Assembly (NCBI RefSeq): GCF_900156735.1 | Contig: NZ_FTOL01000001.1 | Location: forward strand, 1,178,001 to 1,242,000 | Reading direction: 5' to 3' | DNA length: 64,000 nucleotides | Source of the DNA: Chryseobacterium ureilyticum | GTDB lineage: Bacteria > Bacteroidota > Bacteroidia > Flavobacteriales > Weeksellaceae | In this document: piece after piece, positions 36,348 to 45,971 of the stretch | Numbering within the stretch: position 1 is the stretch's first letter | How the letters are laid out: the number at the start of each line of letters is the position of its first letter | The notes under the pieces: model-generated | Told to the model about the DNA's origin: nothing | The model's database searches: none | Seen by the model: the letters and a program-made list of their open reading frames with translations, nothing else | Position numbers and translations under genes: made by a program

Positions 36348-37141
36348 GGTTTTTTAATTTTTCTAATTTAGAATCGCAAAAATATAATTTATAAAAGAAT
36401 AAACATCTGTATTCTATATACTTTTTTAGAATAATAATATATTTGATTATCCTATTTATGGGATTATGATGTTAACACCTTAAGTTTAACATATTATCTG
36501 TTGATCAGTAAAATGTATCCGTTTTCAGGTAAAATGTCTACCTGCTTTGAAAATTGCTGACTGTACATTTGTATCATAAAAGTAGGATCTACTCTACAGA
36601 AACGCTATTCAATATAGATTTGCGAGGTTTTAAAAAAATCAAGGTAACGATTTAGTAATGGTGCACATTTCACTTGATTTCAAAGAATTGCCTTCATAAC
36701 TCTGTATAAAAATACAAATTTTATAACATAATTAATAATAGTATTTAATAGAGGTAAATACTGTGAGTCATTTTTTCTTAAAAAAGAATGGTATTGTAAG
36801 CTAGTAAACCTCCTTACGATCTTTAGTATATTTTTAATGAAGAAAAGATTGACAAAATAATTTTAGAATTTGATTTAGATAATCCTACAGGGAACTTAAG
36901 AAAAAGCATTTCAAATTTTTTGCTGAAAAATTACTCTCTTATTTTGCATATATTCCAAAACAATGTACAAAAAGAGAGGATTAATGAACAGTTTTCTTTT
37001 TTTGTGAACGCAGAAGCAGAAATATTGAGCTCTTTTATTAAAAAAAAATACAAAAAATTGAAGATTAATTACTTTCCTAATTTGATATAATAACAATTCT
37101 AATTATAAACTAAAAACTCTGCTTAACTTTCGCTTTATATT
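36348..37141. other. Intergenic region of about 790 nt with one decayed reading frame
   Basis: It contains promoter-type AT-rich DNA upstream of the propeller gene, a central part with no readable gene (36400-36820), and a start-less reading frame at 36828-37090. I found no clear repeat or terminator. Confidence 0.5.
36828..37090 (+). pseudogene. Start-less reading frame of 87 codons, probable gene remnant
   Basis: An uninterrupted frame runs from just after a TAG at 36825 to TAA at 37088-37090. Its composition is protein-like (EKIDKIILEFDLDNPTGNL, EAEILSSFIKKKYKKLKI), but it has no ATG, GTG or early TTG start. It may be the 3' part of a gene whose 5' end was lost, or it may use an ATT start. 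I do not recognise the family. Confidence 0.35.
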
Positions 37142-37822
37142 CTAAGACATTTTAAACTTATACTCATCATATACAGTAGTGATGAGTTGTTCGGAATTTA
37201 TGTTACGTGAAAAAATAGGATAATGGAAACGATCAAGCTTATTAAGAATACGTATAAGATCCATTTTTTCTTTGTGACTAAGATTTCCTGCGACTATATT
37301 TGTAGCCTGGCGAATCTTCTCCATTTGCTTTTCCAAAACTATAAGTCCTCTTTCGGAAATTCGGATTAATTTACTACGTTTATCCTCATTAGAATCAGTC
37401 TGCTCAATAAGTCCTTGGCGTAGCAATCTTGCAATAATAAGCATACCAACTGGTTTGTCCTGAATATTTTTTTTGACCAAAGCCATCTTACTCATCTCAC
37501 CAAAAGCTTTCAGGTTAATTAAATAAATAAAGTCTTCCTGAGTAGAAAACTCAGAATCTGCTATCGCTGACTTTGAATAGGTTTTTGCATATCTATTAAG
37601 ATGAACAAGTAAAGTACTTATGACACTTTCTGGTGTCCTTCCATTTTCTTTTCCTTCCCAGTAAGGCTCTTCAATACTATCTTCTTTCAGAACATTTTCT
37701 TTACTAGAAATCCACTCCTTAAACCCCTTAATAGTTTCCGGATACAAATCGGGACAAGCCTGAATTTCTATTTCAAATTCATGCAACATATCGATAAAAT
37801 CTTTAATAAGCTCGTAATTCAT
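37142..37822 (-). CDS. MarR-family regulator with N-terminal extension
   Basis: From the ATG at 37822 (MNYELIK) there are 226 residues. The first about 75 residues extend beyond the usual MarR length; the winged-helix core (about 80-195) shows KMALVKKNIQDKPVGMLIIARLLRQGLIEQ and the wing DKRSKLIRISERGLIVLE. It is clearly paralogous to the regulator at 51802-52458 of the carotenoid cluster, with the shared motif GFKEWI and the RYAKTYS...DFIYLINLK segment. The frame to 37828 would start with GTG. No operon partner follows, so its targets are elsewhere; ligand unknown. Confidence 0.9.
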   Translation of the reverse strand: MNYELIKDFIDMLHEFEIEIQACPDLYPETIKGFKEWISSKENVLKEDSIEEPYWEGKENGRTPESVISTLLVHLNRYAKTYSKSAIADSEFSTQEDFIYLINLKAFGEMSKMALVKKNIQDKPVGMLIIARLLRQGLIEQTDSNEDKRSKLIRISERGLIVLEKQMEKIRQATNIVAGNLSHKEKMDLIRILNKLDRFHYPIFSRNINSEQLITTVYDEYKFKMS

Positions 37823-37840
37823 TTTCACTACAATAGGTTA

Positions 37841-37848
37841 CAAATATA
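37841..37848 (-). promoter_or_regulatory. -7 box of the solo MarR gene, shared with its paralogue
   Basis: On the minus strand TATATTTG lies inside AATAAGTATATTTGT, 18 nt before the ATG at 37822. The same 15-mer is present before the other MarR gene. Confidence 0.6.
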
Positions 37849-38086
37849 CTTATTAATTGGATTACAGCTATTGATCATAATGATTACTACAATAAAAGTA
37901 AAATTTAAATTTGTTTTCAATTTACTTACAAGAGTGTTAATAGCAGCACTATCAAAAAAAGCTGAGTATTCTACAAAAATTATGGCTCATTACATAAATA
38001 ATAATTGAGAATTCCTCTATTTATGGGGAATTAAATATTATTTACGGCATAAAACTTGTTTATAAATAAACAATTAAATATCTGTT

Positions 38087-38368
38087 ATGGACCAAATCAA
38101 AGCTGAACCATTACATTTAAACAACGATAAAAGATTAATTGATCAATACTTTAATTTTGTTATTAAAAAGGAGCTAAATATTGATATCAGTATCATAAAT
38201 GAATATGTGGTTGTACAGAATATTGTTTCCAAAAAATTAATACTTGTTAAGACATTTTCGGAAAACGTTCTGATAAATCCATCATTATATCTTTTATTAT
38301 CTTCTTTAATTCAGCAAATCAATACACGTTCGTTAACGAAAGACCAGATTATAAGATTCCTTGCCTAA
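38087..38368 (+). CDS. Small cytoplasmic protein of unknown function
   Basis: The 93 residues (MDQIKAEPLHLNNDKRLIDQ at the start) have no signal peptide and only one mildly hydrophobic stretch (INPSLYLLLSSLIQQI). They end NTRSLTKDQIIRFLA. A good terminator 9 nt after the stop supports a real transcript. I recognise no family. It stands alone between the MarR gene and the phosphorelay locus. Confidence 0.6.
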   Translation: MDQIKAEPLHLNNDKRLIDQYFNFVIKKELNIDISIINEYVVVQNIVSKKLILVKTFSENVLINPSLYLLLSSLIQQINTRSLTKDQIIRFLA

Positions 38369-38374
38369 AAATAA

Positions 38375-38402
38375 AAATCTCTCAAAAAGTTGAGAGATTT
38401 TA
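38375..38402. terminator. Terminator after the small plus-strand gene
   Basis: AAATCTCTCAA and TTGAGAGATTT form an 11-bp stem with loop AAAG, followed by TT. It could also serve the convergent receiver gene. Confidence 0.85.
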
Positions 38403-38424
38403 TTGCAGAACTATTTGATATTGA

Positions 38425-38796
38425 TCAGACTTGTTCTTTTATATGTTTTGCAACCATTATTTCAAGGTCATCCAAATTAAATGGTTTTGAAACATAATCA
38501 TCTGCCTTTGCTTCTGATGCTAACGCAACTATATCATTATTGGCTGTGACATAAATTACCGGAATATGTTTAAATTCTTCCGTGCTTTTAAGAAGTTTTG
38601 TAGCTTCTACACCCCCTATTTTCGGGATCCAGTTATCCATCAAAATAACATCCGGCTGATAGTCTGCCACTTTCTCAATAATATCATGTGACGTTTCTGA
38701 GATTTTGACTTCATATCCGTTTTCTTCAAATATGATGGTGATCACTTCTAAAATAGCCGTATCATCATCAAAAATTAAAATTCTCTTCTTACTCAT
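38425..38796 (-). CDS. Stand-alone response regulator receiver
   Basis: The 123 residues form a single receiver domain with acidic pair FDDD (about 9-12), phosphoacceptor Asp in VILMDNWIPKIGG, the conserved Thr/Ala site VIYVTANND and Lys in DDYVSKPFNLDDLE. There is no output domain, so it passes phosphate to or from the kinases in this locus or binds a partner. It is the last gene of the phosphorelay cluster. Confidence 0.94.
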   Translation of the reverse strand: MSKKRILIFDDDTAILEVITIIFEENGYEVKISETSHDIIEKVADYQPDVILMDNWIPKIGGVEATKLLKSTEEFKHIPVIYVTANNDIVALASEAKADDYVSKPFNLDDLEIMVAKHIKEQV

Positions 38797-38822
38797 ATTG
38801 TTTATATTTTTTTTCTAAAATT

Positions 38823-39392
38823 TTATAATTGTTTTATATAATTCGCAAAGTTATGGGGGGTAATGATTAAATCATAAGCAATTTCTTTTGTAGCATGTCT
38901 AGGCATATAATCCACTTCCGCTGTTTCAGGATCTTGAATCCAAACTTTTCCACTATATTTTTTAATATAACTAAGTCCTTCTACTCCATCAGCATTAGCT
39001 CCCGATAAAAGGACACCAATCACGTTTTCTCCATAAACTTCTGCTGCGGATCTGAATGTAACATCTATAGAAGGACGGGAATAGTTCATTTTCTCAGAAC
39101 TATCTAGTGACATCATTTTATTATTCTCAAACAATAGGTGATAATCAGCAGGAACAATATATATTGTATTCTCTTCAGGTTGTGTTTTATCTTCAACCTC
39201 CACAACAGATATACTAGTAAACTGTTGCAATAAAGTTCTAAGAACATCTCCTGATTGTGCTTTACGATGAACTACCAATAAAATGGGAATAGGAATCTTA
39301 TTATCCAGATTTTTAATCATTTCAATAATGACCTGAAGACTTCCTGCAGAACCTCCAATAACAATTAATCTGGTATTACTTTGTGACTTCAT
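38823..39392 (-). CDS. CheB-type methylesterase catalytic domain protein
   Basis: The 189 residues hold only the esterase domain, without a receiver. The triad is seen as Ser in IGGSAGSLQVI, His in ILLVVHRKAQSGDVL and Asp in GVLLSGANADGVEGLSYI. The substrate for chemotaxis CheB is a methylated chemoreceptor glutamate, but no receptor gene is here. The gene lies 11 nt after a CheR-type methyltransferase gene. This pair, together with the kinases, recalls CheB/CheR-linked sensory kinases outside chemotaxis. Confidence 0.93.
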   Translation of the reverse strand: MKSQSNTRLIVIGGSAGSLQVIIEMIKNLDNKIPIPILLVVHRKAQSGDVLRTLLQQFTSISVVEVEDKTQPEENTIYIVPADYHLLFENNKMMSLDSSEKMNYSRPSIDVTFRSAAEVYGENVIGVLLSGANADGVEGLSYIKKYSGKVWIQDPETAEVDYMPRHATKEIAYDLIITPHNFANYIKQL

Positions 39393-39403
39393 AGTATCAG
39401 ATA

Positions 39404-40234
39404 TTAATGATGGTCAATTTTTTTCCAAATCTTCTGATCTTCGATCTGATGATAATTGCGATCAATCGTAGAAAACCGTAAGGTTTCTTTCGCTCCTAAT
39501 GCAAGAAAACCTAAATTCTCCAAGCTGTTATCAAAAAGTCTGAAAACTCTTTCCTGAAGATCTCTTTCGAAATAAATCAGAACATTTCTGCATACAATCA
39601 ATTGAAAACTATTAAAAGAACTGTCTGAAACAAGGTTATGAGTTGATAAAATCAATTTTTCCTGCAAGTTTTTATCAAACCTTGCGCTGTCATAATTGGC
39701 CGTATAATAATCAGAAAAATCTCTGATCCCCCCAGAAAGCATATAATTTTCTGAATAAAGTTTCATGTGCTGTAGAGGAAAGACACCTGCTCTTGCTGTT
39801 TCAAGAACAGAAGGATTTAAATCGGTACCATAAATAAGAGACTTATTATAAAGACCAGCTTCTTTTAGGAGAATCGCTATAGAATAAACTTCCTCTCCCG
39901 TTGAACAGCCTGCAATCCAGATTCTGATTAGCGGATAGGTACCTAACTGAGGTAATATTTTTTCCCGTAATGTTTTAAAAAAAGAGGGATCCCTGAACAT
40001 TTCTGTAACATTTACTGTAACTTCCTCTACAAAGCGTTTCAGGTATTCCGCATCATTGATAATGGTATATCTGAGCTCTGCAAAACTTGTAAACCGGTCT
40101 AAAAGACATATGCGATTTACTCTTCTTTTAAAAGAAGCTCTGCTATAACCAGAAAAGTCATAACCATATAAATCATAAACATCCCTGATGAGATATTCTA
40201 TTTCTTCATCTTTTACGATACTTGGTTCCAGCAT
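39404..40234 (-). CDS. CheR-type protein-glutamate methyltransferase
   Basis: The 276 residues include the small N-terminal helical domain (FSGYSRASFKRRVNRICLL) and the SAM-binding Rossmann domain with IWIAGCSTGEEVYSIAILL and IYGTDLNPSVLETARAGVF. The catalytic-side motif is FQLIVCRNVLIYFERDLQERVFRLF. It should methylate glutamates on a protein partner using SAM. No methyl-accepting protein is encoded nearby; the coiled-coil linker of the large hybrid kinase is a possible target, though that is speculative. Confidence 0.94.
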   Translation of the reverse strand: MLEPSIVKDEEIEYLIRDVYDLYGYDFSGYSRASFKRRVNRICLLDRFTSFAELRYTIINDAEYLKRFVEEVTVNVTEMFRDPSFFKTLREKILPQLGTYPLIRIWIAGCSTGEEVYSIAILLKEAGLYNKSLIYGTDLNPSVLETARAGVFPLQHMKLYSENYMLSGGIRDFSDYYTANYDSARFDKNLQEKLILSTHNLVSDSSFNSFQLIVCRNVLIYFERDLQERVFRLFDNSLENLGFLALGAKETLRFSTIDRNYHQIEDQKIWKKIDHH

Positions 40235-40597
40235 CTATGAAATTTTTTCTATTGCTACTATTAAAAGATCAACATCAATCGGTTTTGATATGTAATCATC
40301 TGCTCCTGATTCCAGGCATTTCTGGCGGTCTTCAGGCATTGCCTGTGCAGTTACTGCAATTACAGGCACATGCTTGATTTCAGGAGTATTTCTTATCATT
40401 CTAACAGCTTCATAACCATCTATTCCAGGCATCATCATGTCCATCAGAACAATATAGGATGAACCGGATTTCAGGATTTCTAAAGCATCCTGAGCCATAG
40501 TACAGGATTCAACCGCATATCCCCGGGCTTTAAGGGTCAATTTTAATGCAAATATATTGCGTGGGTCATCATCCACAATTAAGATTTTCTTATCCAT
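40235..40597 (-). CDS. Stand-alone response regulator receiver
   Basis: This single receiver of 120 residues has VDDD at the acidic pocket (about 8-11), phosphoacceptor Asp in IVLMDMMMPGIDGYE, VIAVTAQAMPEDR and the conserved Lys in DDYISKPIDVDLL. It closely resembles the third receiver of the hybrid kinase upstream (LMDMMMPEMDGYETIKMIR), suggesting duplication or a shared phosphate donor. It ends directly before the CheR start. Confidence 0.94.
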   Translation of the reverse strand: MDKKILIVDDDPRNIFALKLTLKARGYAVESCTMAQDALEILKSGSSYIVLMDMMMPGIDGYEAVRMIRNTPEIKHVPVIAVTAQAMPEDRQKCLESGADDYISKPIDVDLLIVAIEKIS

Positions 40598-40612
40598 CAG
40601 AATTTTATCTGT

Positions 40613-43600
40613 TTAACTTTCATATAACCAAACACGAAGGAGCGATAGTAACTGATCAATATCTACCGGTTTTGAGATATAGTCAGAAGCTCCTGCTGTA
40701 ATACATTTTTCACGCTCTCCAATCATCGATTTGGCAGTAATCGCTATAATAGGTAGCTTTTTAAATGCCGGCATCTTCCTTATCATCTTAATGGTTTCAT
40801 AACCATCCATTTCTGGCATCATCATATCCATAAGGATAACATCTACATCAGGGTTATTATCAATTTGTTCAAGAGCATGTTTACCATCCATAGCGACAAT
40901 GACTTCAACTTTATATTTTTCCAGTGCTTTGGTTAAAGAAAAAATATTGCGAACATCATCATCAGTAATCAATATTTTCTTGCCACTCAAAACCTCAGTT
41001 AAAGATCCCAGCATTTTACCTCTGTTATTTTCAGCAGACACATTTTTTTCTTCTACAAGATGTAAAAATAGACCAACTTCATCTAAAACTCTCTGATAGG
41101 AATGGGCTGTTTTTACAACAATAGAATCTGCATATTGTTTTATTTTAAGTTCTTCTTCTTTTGATAAATGGTGTTCAGTAAAAATAATGATGGGAAGATT
41201 TTCCAGTCCCTCATAGCTTTTGATGGATTCAATAATATGGTAATCACTCCCTTTGGCGGTCCCAAAATCCAGGATCACACAATCAACAAGACTTGAAGTA
41301 AGTGCTTTTACGCTATCTTCAACATTGTGTTCCACAGATAAAGATATATTAAAATTACTCAGAAAATAGGACAATGCATTGGCATGTTTGGCATTTTCCT
41401 CGACAATCAAAACTTTTTGAGGTCCCTTTTGTAATGCTTCTTCAATTTTTTTAAATACGTCAGTCATTTTATCGAGCGCCACGGGCTTGTTGATAAAATC
41501 AACTGCACCTTTCATAAGACTTTCTTTTTTCACATGAAGGGCAGACATCATGTGGACAGGAATATGCTTTACATTAGGATCTGACTTGAGCTCATCCATA
41601 ACTTCCCATCCATCTTTTACAGGAAGCTGAACATCCAGTAAAATCGCATGAGGATGATATTGCTGAGCTGCAGAAAGAGCATAATCCCCCCTAACCACCA
41701 CAATTCCTTTATAGTTTTGCAAATGGGCATATTTCAATAGAGCCTTTGCAAAATTAGTATCATCTTCAATAATAAGGATGATTTTATCCCCTTCCTGAAT
41801 ATTCTCTCTGTCATCCTCTACATCTTCAGGTATTTCTAAGGTATTTAGATGAACCGTATCAGCTTTTTCAAGAATGTTCTGAATTTCTTCAACATCTTCT
41901 CGAATGATTTCCACCAAATCCTGATCAGTCTCGGAATGAGCAGTTTCAGTTACTGGATGCACAGGAATAATGAAAGTGAATTCACTTCCTTTGTTCACTT
42001 CACTTTCTAGAGACAGTTCGCCTCCTAAAAGCTTTGCAATTTCACGGCTTATTGAAAGTCCAAGACCAGTACCTCCAAATTTCCTTTTTGTAGATCCATC
42101 AGCCTGTTGGAACGCTTCAAAAATAATTTTCTGTTTATCTGCCGCGATGCCAATACCAGTATCTTTTACCGAGAATACAATAAATTTAGACTTTTCAGAG
42201 TGTTTTTTGATATGTAAATCAATGCATCCTTCTGTTGTAAATTTTAAAGCATTAGACAAAAGGTTTCTTAGGACCTGGTCAATTTTGAGACGATCCGTTT
42301 CTATCAATTTCTGTACGTCTGAATCTATCTGAATATTGAATGGAAGCGCTTTCTCCTGAAATACAGGACTGAAAAGACTTTTCAGATCTTTTACAACGTC
42401 TTCAATTGCCACTTTCTGGTATTCCAGTGTCATTTTACCGGATTCTATTTTTGCCAGGTCAAGAATTTCATCTATTAATGTTAATAAACTTGTTCCTGAA
42501 CTTTGAATAACTCTGGCAGACTCCACCTGGTCTTCATTAAGGTTTTCATCCGGATTTTCTGCCATTAACCTTGACAAAAGAAGGATTGAATTAAGGGGAG
42601 TTCTTAATTCGTGGGACATATTGGCTAAAAATTCAGACTTATATTTTGTGCTAAGTGCCAGTTCTTCTACCTTTTTTTGAATCTCATTATTGCGTTCCGC
42701 AATTAAATGATTTTTTTCTTCCAGTAATCTTGAGCGTTCTTCCAGTTCTGCATTGGCCTGCATTAATTCTTCCTGCTGTACTTTTAATTCTTCTTCTGAG
42801 GCCTGAAGCTTTTGTGTCTGAGCTTCCAATTCAGTATTGAGATTTTCAAGCTCAGAGTGCTGTACCTGTAATTCTTCAGATTGAGCCTGGGTTTCTTCTA
42901 GGAGTTGTTGTTCTTTCTCTCTTCCTTTGGCAGCATTCAGGGCTATTCCTATATTTATACAACATTCCTCAAAATAACTGATTCGGTCTTCTTCAAAATT
43001 GAAGGTGGCTCCTAATTCAAGTACTCCGATAGCATGTCCATCTGCAAAAATAGGTATCAGAATTATTCCATAGATTTTAATGGTACTACTGGCAAAGGTT
43101 ACTACGAAATCATCTTCATGAAGATTATTATATACTTGTGTTTTAGCGTTCAGAAAGGCCTGCCCTACCATTCCTTCTCCCGGTTCAAAACTTCTTTTCA
43201 TATTGGTTTCTAATCCAAATGCAATATTAAGTTTTAGAATACCTTCATCAAAAAGATATAATGAGCCGTTGATGCAGTTTCCATACTCAATTAACTGATA
43301 TAAAGCCTTGGTGGATACTTCTGGTACTGATTTATTCCCAACCAGCGATTCATTCAACAAAGCAAGTCCTTTCTGACGCCAGTCACTTTTATTAATCTTG
43401 TCAAAAGATATTTTCAGGGATTCAGTCATATGATTAAGCGATTCTACAAGATCTCCGAGATCATCCTCCGAATTATCTACTGCTTTCTCACTGTAATCTC
43501 CATTGGCCACTCTGTTTGCAATTTTCTGAATAGCACTTACACGGCGTGTCATTTCCTGATCTTTTTCTCTCAGCATTTTCTCAAGTTCATCTCTTCTAAT

Positions 43601-44215
43601 AAGATCTGCACGCATTTTAAAATAGAAAAATGCGGTCACCACTACAGCAGCCAATGCAGAAAAAACAATAAAAATTACCGTTGTTTCTGAAGAACGTGAT
43701 AAATCCTTATTTTTAATTTCAACCTGGTTCTCTTCATATTGTACAAAGTCTCTTACAATTTTACGGCATTCATCCATATAGCTTTTACCAGTAGTAATCT
43801 GCTGCTGAGTCATTACGATTCCTCTTCGTCTGTTTTCCACAAGGTTTTTCAGATTATCCATCACCTGACTGACTGCTATTTTTAATCCGACCAGTCTTTC
43901 CTGCTGGTTTTTATCCTGGGTTCCCAATGATTCTGCCTGTACCAAAGCTTTAGAATATTCTCTAACGCCACGTTTGTATGGTTCCAGAAAATCTTCCCTA
44001 CCAGTCAGTTGAAAGCCTCTGTTTCCTGTTTCAGCATCAAGAAGTGCCACAAGAATATCTTTCACTGCTGTCACTGAACGTCTGCTTTGAGAAAGGCTTT
44101 CACGATGGTTCATCTGATTCTGGATACTCCAGTATGAGGCCACCGAACTCGCTATTAAAATCAGAAGAGAAAGTCCTATTCCAAACTGAAGATTACGTAT
44201 AATTTTTTTCGGCAT
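40613..44215 (-). CDS. Large hybrid sensor kinase: CHASE3-HAMP-GAF-HisKA-HATPase-three receivers
   Basis: The 1200 residues are arranged as a first membrane helix (about 8-30), a CHASE3 extracellular domain (about 35-175, with AETGNRGFQLTGREDFLEPY), a second helix (about 178-200), HAMP (about 205-270), GAF (about 285-430) and a long Q/E-rich coiled coil (about 430-525). Then come HisKA with phosphosite SHELRTPLNSILLLSRL, HATPase (KDTGIGIAADK, GGTGLGLSIS) and three receivers. Receiver 1 (AILLDVQLPVKDG) and 3 (VILMDMMMPEMDG) look active. Receiver 2 has VEENAK at the acidic pocket, so its metal site may be altered. It is the core of the phosphorelay. Confidence 0.95.
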   Translation of the reverse strand: MPKKIIRNLQFGIGLSLLILIASSVASYWSIQNQMNHRESLSQSRRSVTAVKDILVALLDAETGNRGFQLTGREDFLEPYKRGVREYSKALVQAESLGTQDKNQQERLVGLKIAVSQVMDNLKNLVENRRRGIVMTQQQITTGKSYMDECRKIVRDFVQYEENQVEIKNKDLSRSSETTVIFIVFSALAAVVVTAFFYFKMRADLIRRDELEKMLREKDQEMTRRVSAIQKIANRVANGDYSEKAVDNSEDDLGDLVESLNHMTESLKISFDKINKSDWRQKGLALLNESLVGNKSVPEVSTKALYQLIEYGNCINGSLYLFDEGILKLNIAFGLETNMKRSFEPGEGMVGQAFLNAKTQVYNNLHEDDFVVTFASSTIKIYGIILIPIFADGHAIGVLELGATFNFEEDRISYFEECCINIGIALNAAKGREKEQQLLEETQAQSEELQVQHSELENLNTELEAQTQKLQASEEELKVQQEELMQANAELEERSRLLEEKNHLIAERNNEIQKKVEELALSTKYKSEFLANMSHELRTPLNSILLLSRLMAENPDENLNEDQVESARVIQSSGTSLLTLIDEILDLAKIESGKMTLEYQKVAIEDVVKDLKSLFSPVFQEKALPFNIQIDSDVQKLIETDRLKIDQVLRNLLSNALKFTTEGCIDLHIKKHSEKSKFIVFSVKDTGIGIAADKQKIIFEAFQQADGSTKRKFGGTGLGLSISREIAKLLGGELSLESEVNKGSEFTFIIPVHPVTETAHSETDQDLVEIIREDVEEIQNILEKADTVHLNTLEIPEDVEDDRENIQEGDKIILIIEDDTNFAKALLKYAHLQNYKGIVVVRGDYALSAAQQYHPHAILLDVQLPVKDGWEVMDELKSDPNVKHIPVHMMSALHVKKESLMKGAVDFINKPVALDKMTDVFKKIEEALQKGPQKVLIVEENAKHANALSYFLSNFNISLSVEHNVEDSVKALTSSLVDCVILDFGTAKGSDYHIIESIKSYEGLENLPIIIFTEHHLSKEEELKIKQYADSIVVKTAHSYQRVLDEVGLFLHLVEEKNVSAENNRGKMLGSLTEVLSGKKILITDDDVRNIFSLTKALEKYKVEVIVAMDGKHALEQIDNNPDVDVILMDMMMPEMDGYETIKMIRKMPAFKKLPIIAITAKSMIGEREKCITAGASDYISKPVDIDQLLSLLRVWLYES

Positions 44216-44220
44216 GAAAG

Positions 44221-45693
44221 TTAATTTAAAGGTAGAGTAAAATAAAATGTAGAGCCTTCACCTACAATACTGGAAACACCAACATTTCCGTGATGCTGCT
44301 TGATAATTTCAGCACATATAAACAGTCCGATTCCCATTCCCTGAAACTGTAATGATGATTCTTCTACACGATAGAATTTTTTAAATACTGCATCCTGCTT
44401 AAAATCAGGGATTCCAATCCCAAAGTCAGTCACATTTACTCTGACTTCCTGGGCTTCTTCATCTACAAATGTTGTCACAATTACCTGATTATTTTCAGGC
44501 GAATATTTAATAGCATTCGTAAGAAAATTAATGAGTACCTGCTCGATACGGATCTCATCCAACGGAATTAAAATATCAGGTTTTGTTCCATGGCGTTCAA
44601 TTCTTATCTGTTCATCGTGGGTCTGTAATATTGTTTCAATCGCATTACTGATAACGCTTTCCAGATTAACGGACTTTCTATTAATTTTAAGTTTACCATT
44701 TTCAATTTTTGAGACATCCAATAGATCTGTAATAAGGGTATTGAGTTTTTCAATTTGCCCTTGAACTTTAGTAACAAATCCGCCTTCCGGACTTTCTTTA
44801 TCTAATTTCAGCTTTCTTTCCAAGAGCTGAACATATGCTTTAATACTTGTTAAAGGAGTTTTTAATTCATGGCTTGCAATACTTAAAAACTCGTCTTTTT
44901 CCTTTTCTACTTTTTTCTGATCGTCAATATCAGTAAATGTTCCTACCCAGTTTTTAATCCGATTTTCATCATATACAGGAGTTATTCTCAGTAAATGGTA
45001 ACGGTAATTACCTGAAACAGTATTTTTAATTCTGATTTCTAATTCCAGTGCTTTTCCTTTTTTCCTGCATCTCTCCAATTCCTCTCTTATATCATGATCA
45101 TCAGGATGTGTTTTGGGAAAACTTTGCTCTGTATCGGAATATTGATACCATTTACCATTCACAAAATCCACAATCCCGTTTTCATTCAAGGTAAATGCAA
45201 TCTGAGGAAGGGACTCTAACATCAAATGAAAGTGATCTATCTGGGATTTCATGGTTACCTGAGATTCTCGTCTCCCCTTTACTTCAAGTTCCAGATTTTG
45301 CTGAGTTTTTTTCATGGCAATATTCTGTTCTTGAAGGTTATAAAATGTTTTTACTTTTAGCAAAAGTATTTCGGGATCTACGGGTTTGGTAACGTAATCC
45401 TTAGCGCCGGAAGCATAGCCTTGCGTGATAAATTTTTTATCTGTATTAACAGCAGATAAAAATATAATAGGTACATCTTTAGTTTTGCTGTAGTCGGCAA
45501 GTGTTTCTGCAACTTCAAAACCGTCCATATCCGGCATCTGAACATCTAAAATAATTAAGGCATAGTCTTTTTTTAGCGCTTTACCAAGAGCCTCTTCACC
45601 GGATCCGGCCGTTTCGACCTGAAAATCCTTAGATTCAAGTAATTTTTGAAGTGAATAAAGGTTGCTTTGGTTGTCATCAACAATTAAAATCAT
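44221..45693 (-). CDS. Receiver-PAS-histidine kinase
   Basis: Starting at the ATG 45693 (MILIVDDNQSN) there are 490 residues; the frame also extends to a TTG at 45708. An N-terminal receiver (about 1-120, ALIILDVQMPDMDGFEV, YVTKPVDPEILL) is followed by a coiled linker and a PAS domain (about 160-270, PQIAFTLNENGIVDFVNGKW). HisKA (SIASHELKTPLTSIKAYVQLL) and HATPase (VTDFGIGIPDFKQD, GMGIGLFICAEII) close the protein. It is soluble. Its receiver can take phosphate from another kinase, so this is a link in the phosphorelay. It is the first gene of the cluster. Confidence 0.95.
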   Translation of the reverse strand: MILIVDDNQSNLYSLQKLLESKDFQVETAGSGEEALGKALKKDYALIILDVQMPDMDGFEVAETLADYSKTKDVPIIFLSAVNTDKKFITQGYASGAKDYVTKPVDPEILLLKVKTFYNLQEQNIAMKKTQQNLELEVKGRRESQVTMKSQIDHFHLMLESLPQIAFTLNENGIVDFVNGKWYQYSDTEQSFPKTHPDDHDIREELERCRKKGKALELEIRIKNTVSGNYRYHLLRITPVYDENRIKNWVGTFTDIDDQKKVEKEKDEFLSIASHELKTPLTSIKAYVQLLERKLKLDKESPEGGFVTKVQGQIEKLNTLITDLLDVSKIENGKLKINRKSVNLESVISNAIETILQTHDEQIRIERHGTKPDILIPLDEIRIEQVLINFLTNAIKYSPENNQVIVTTFVDEEAQEVRVNVTDFGIGIPDFKQDAVFKKFYRVEESSLQFQGMGIGLFICAEIIKQHHGNVGVSSIVGEGSTFYFTLPLN

Positions 45694-45733
45694 AGAAGTT
45701 AAAATCAATAATTAGTTACGGATACTTTAGCTT

Positions 45734-45741
45734 CAAAAATA
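45734..45741 (-). promoter_or_regulatory. -7 box of the phosphorelay cluster
   Basis: On the minus strand TATTTTTG matches TAnnTTTG, 40 nt upstream of the ATG at 45693. Its position favours the 45693 start over the TTG at 45708 only weakly. Confidence 0.45.
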
Positions 45742-45971
45742 CTTACAATATTTCGAAAAACAGTAATTTTAAAAGGATAATCATTAAGAATTCCATACCA
45801 CATTTCAAGTATAAAAAATCAATAGTATATGGATTGAAACGGGTTACAGTATTTTAAGAAAAATGCAGTATTTTCAAATAAATAAACTATAAAAAATAAG
45901 CTATAAGACTATAGGTGTGCAAATTATTTATTAATTTGGAGGTTAAAATTAGTAATACTATTTTCCGTATT

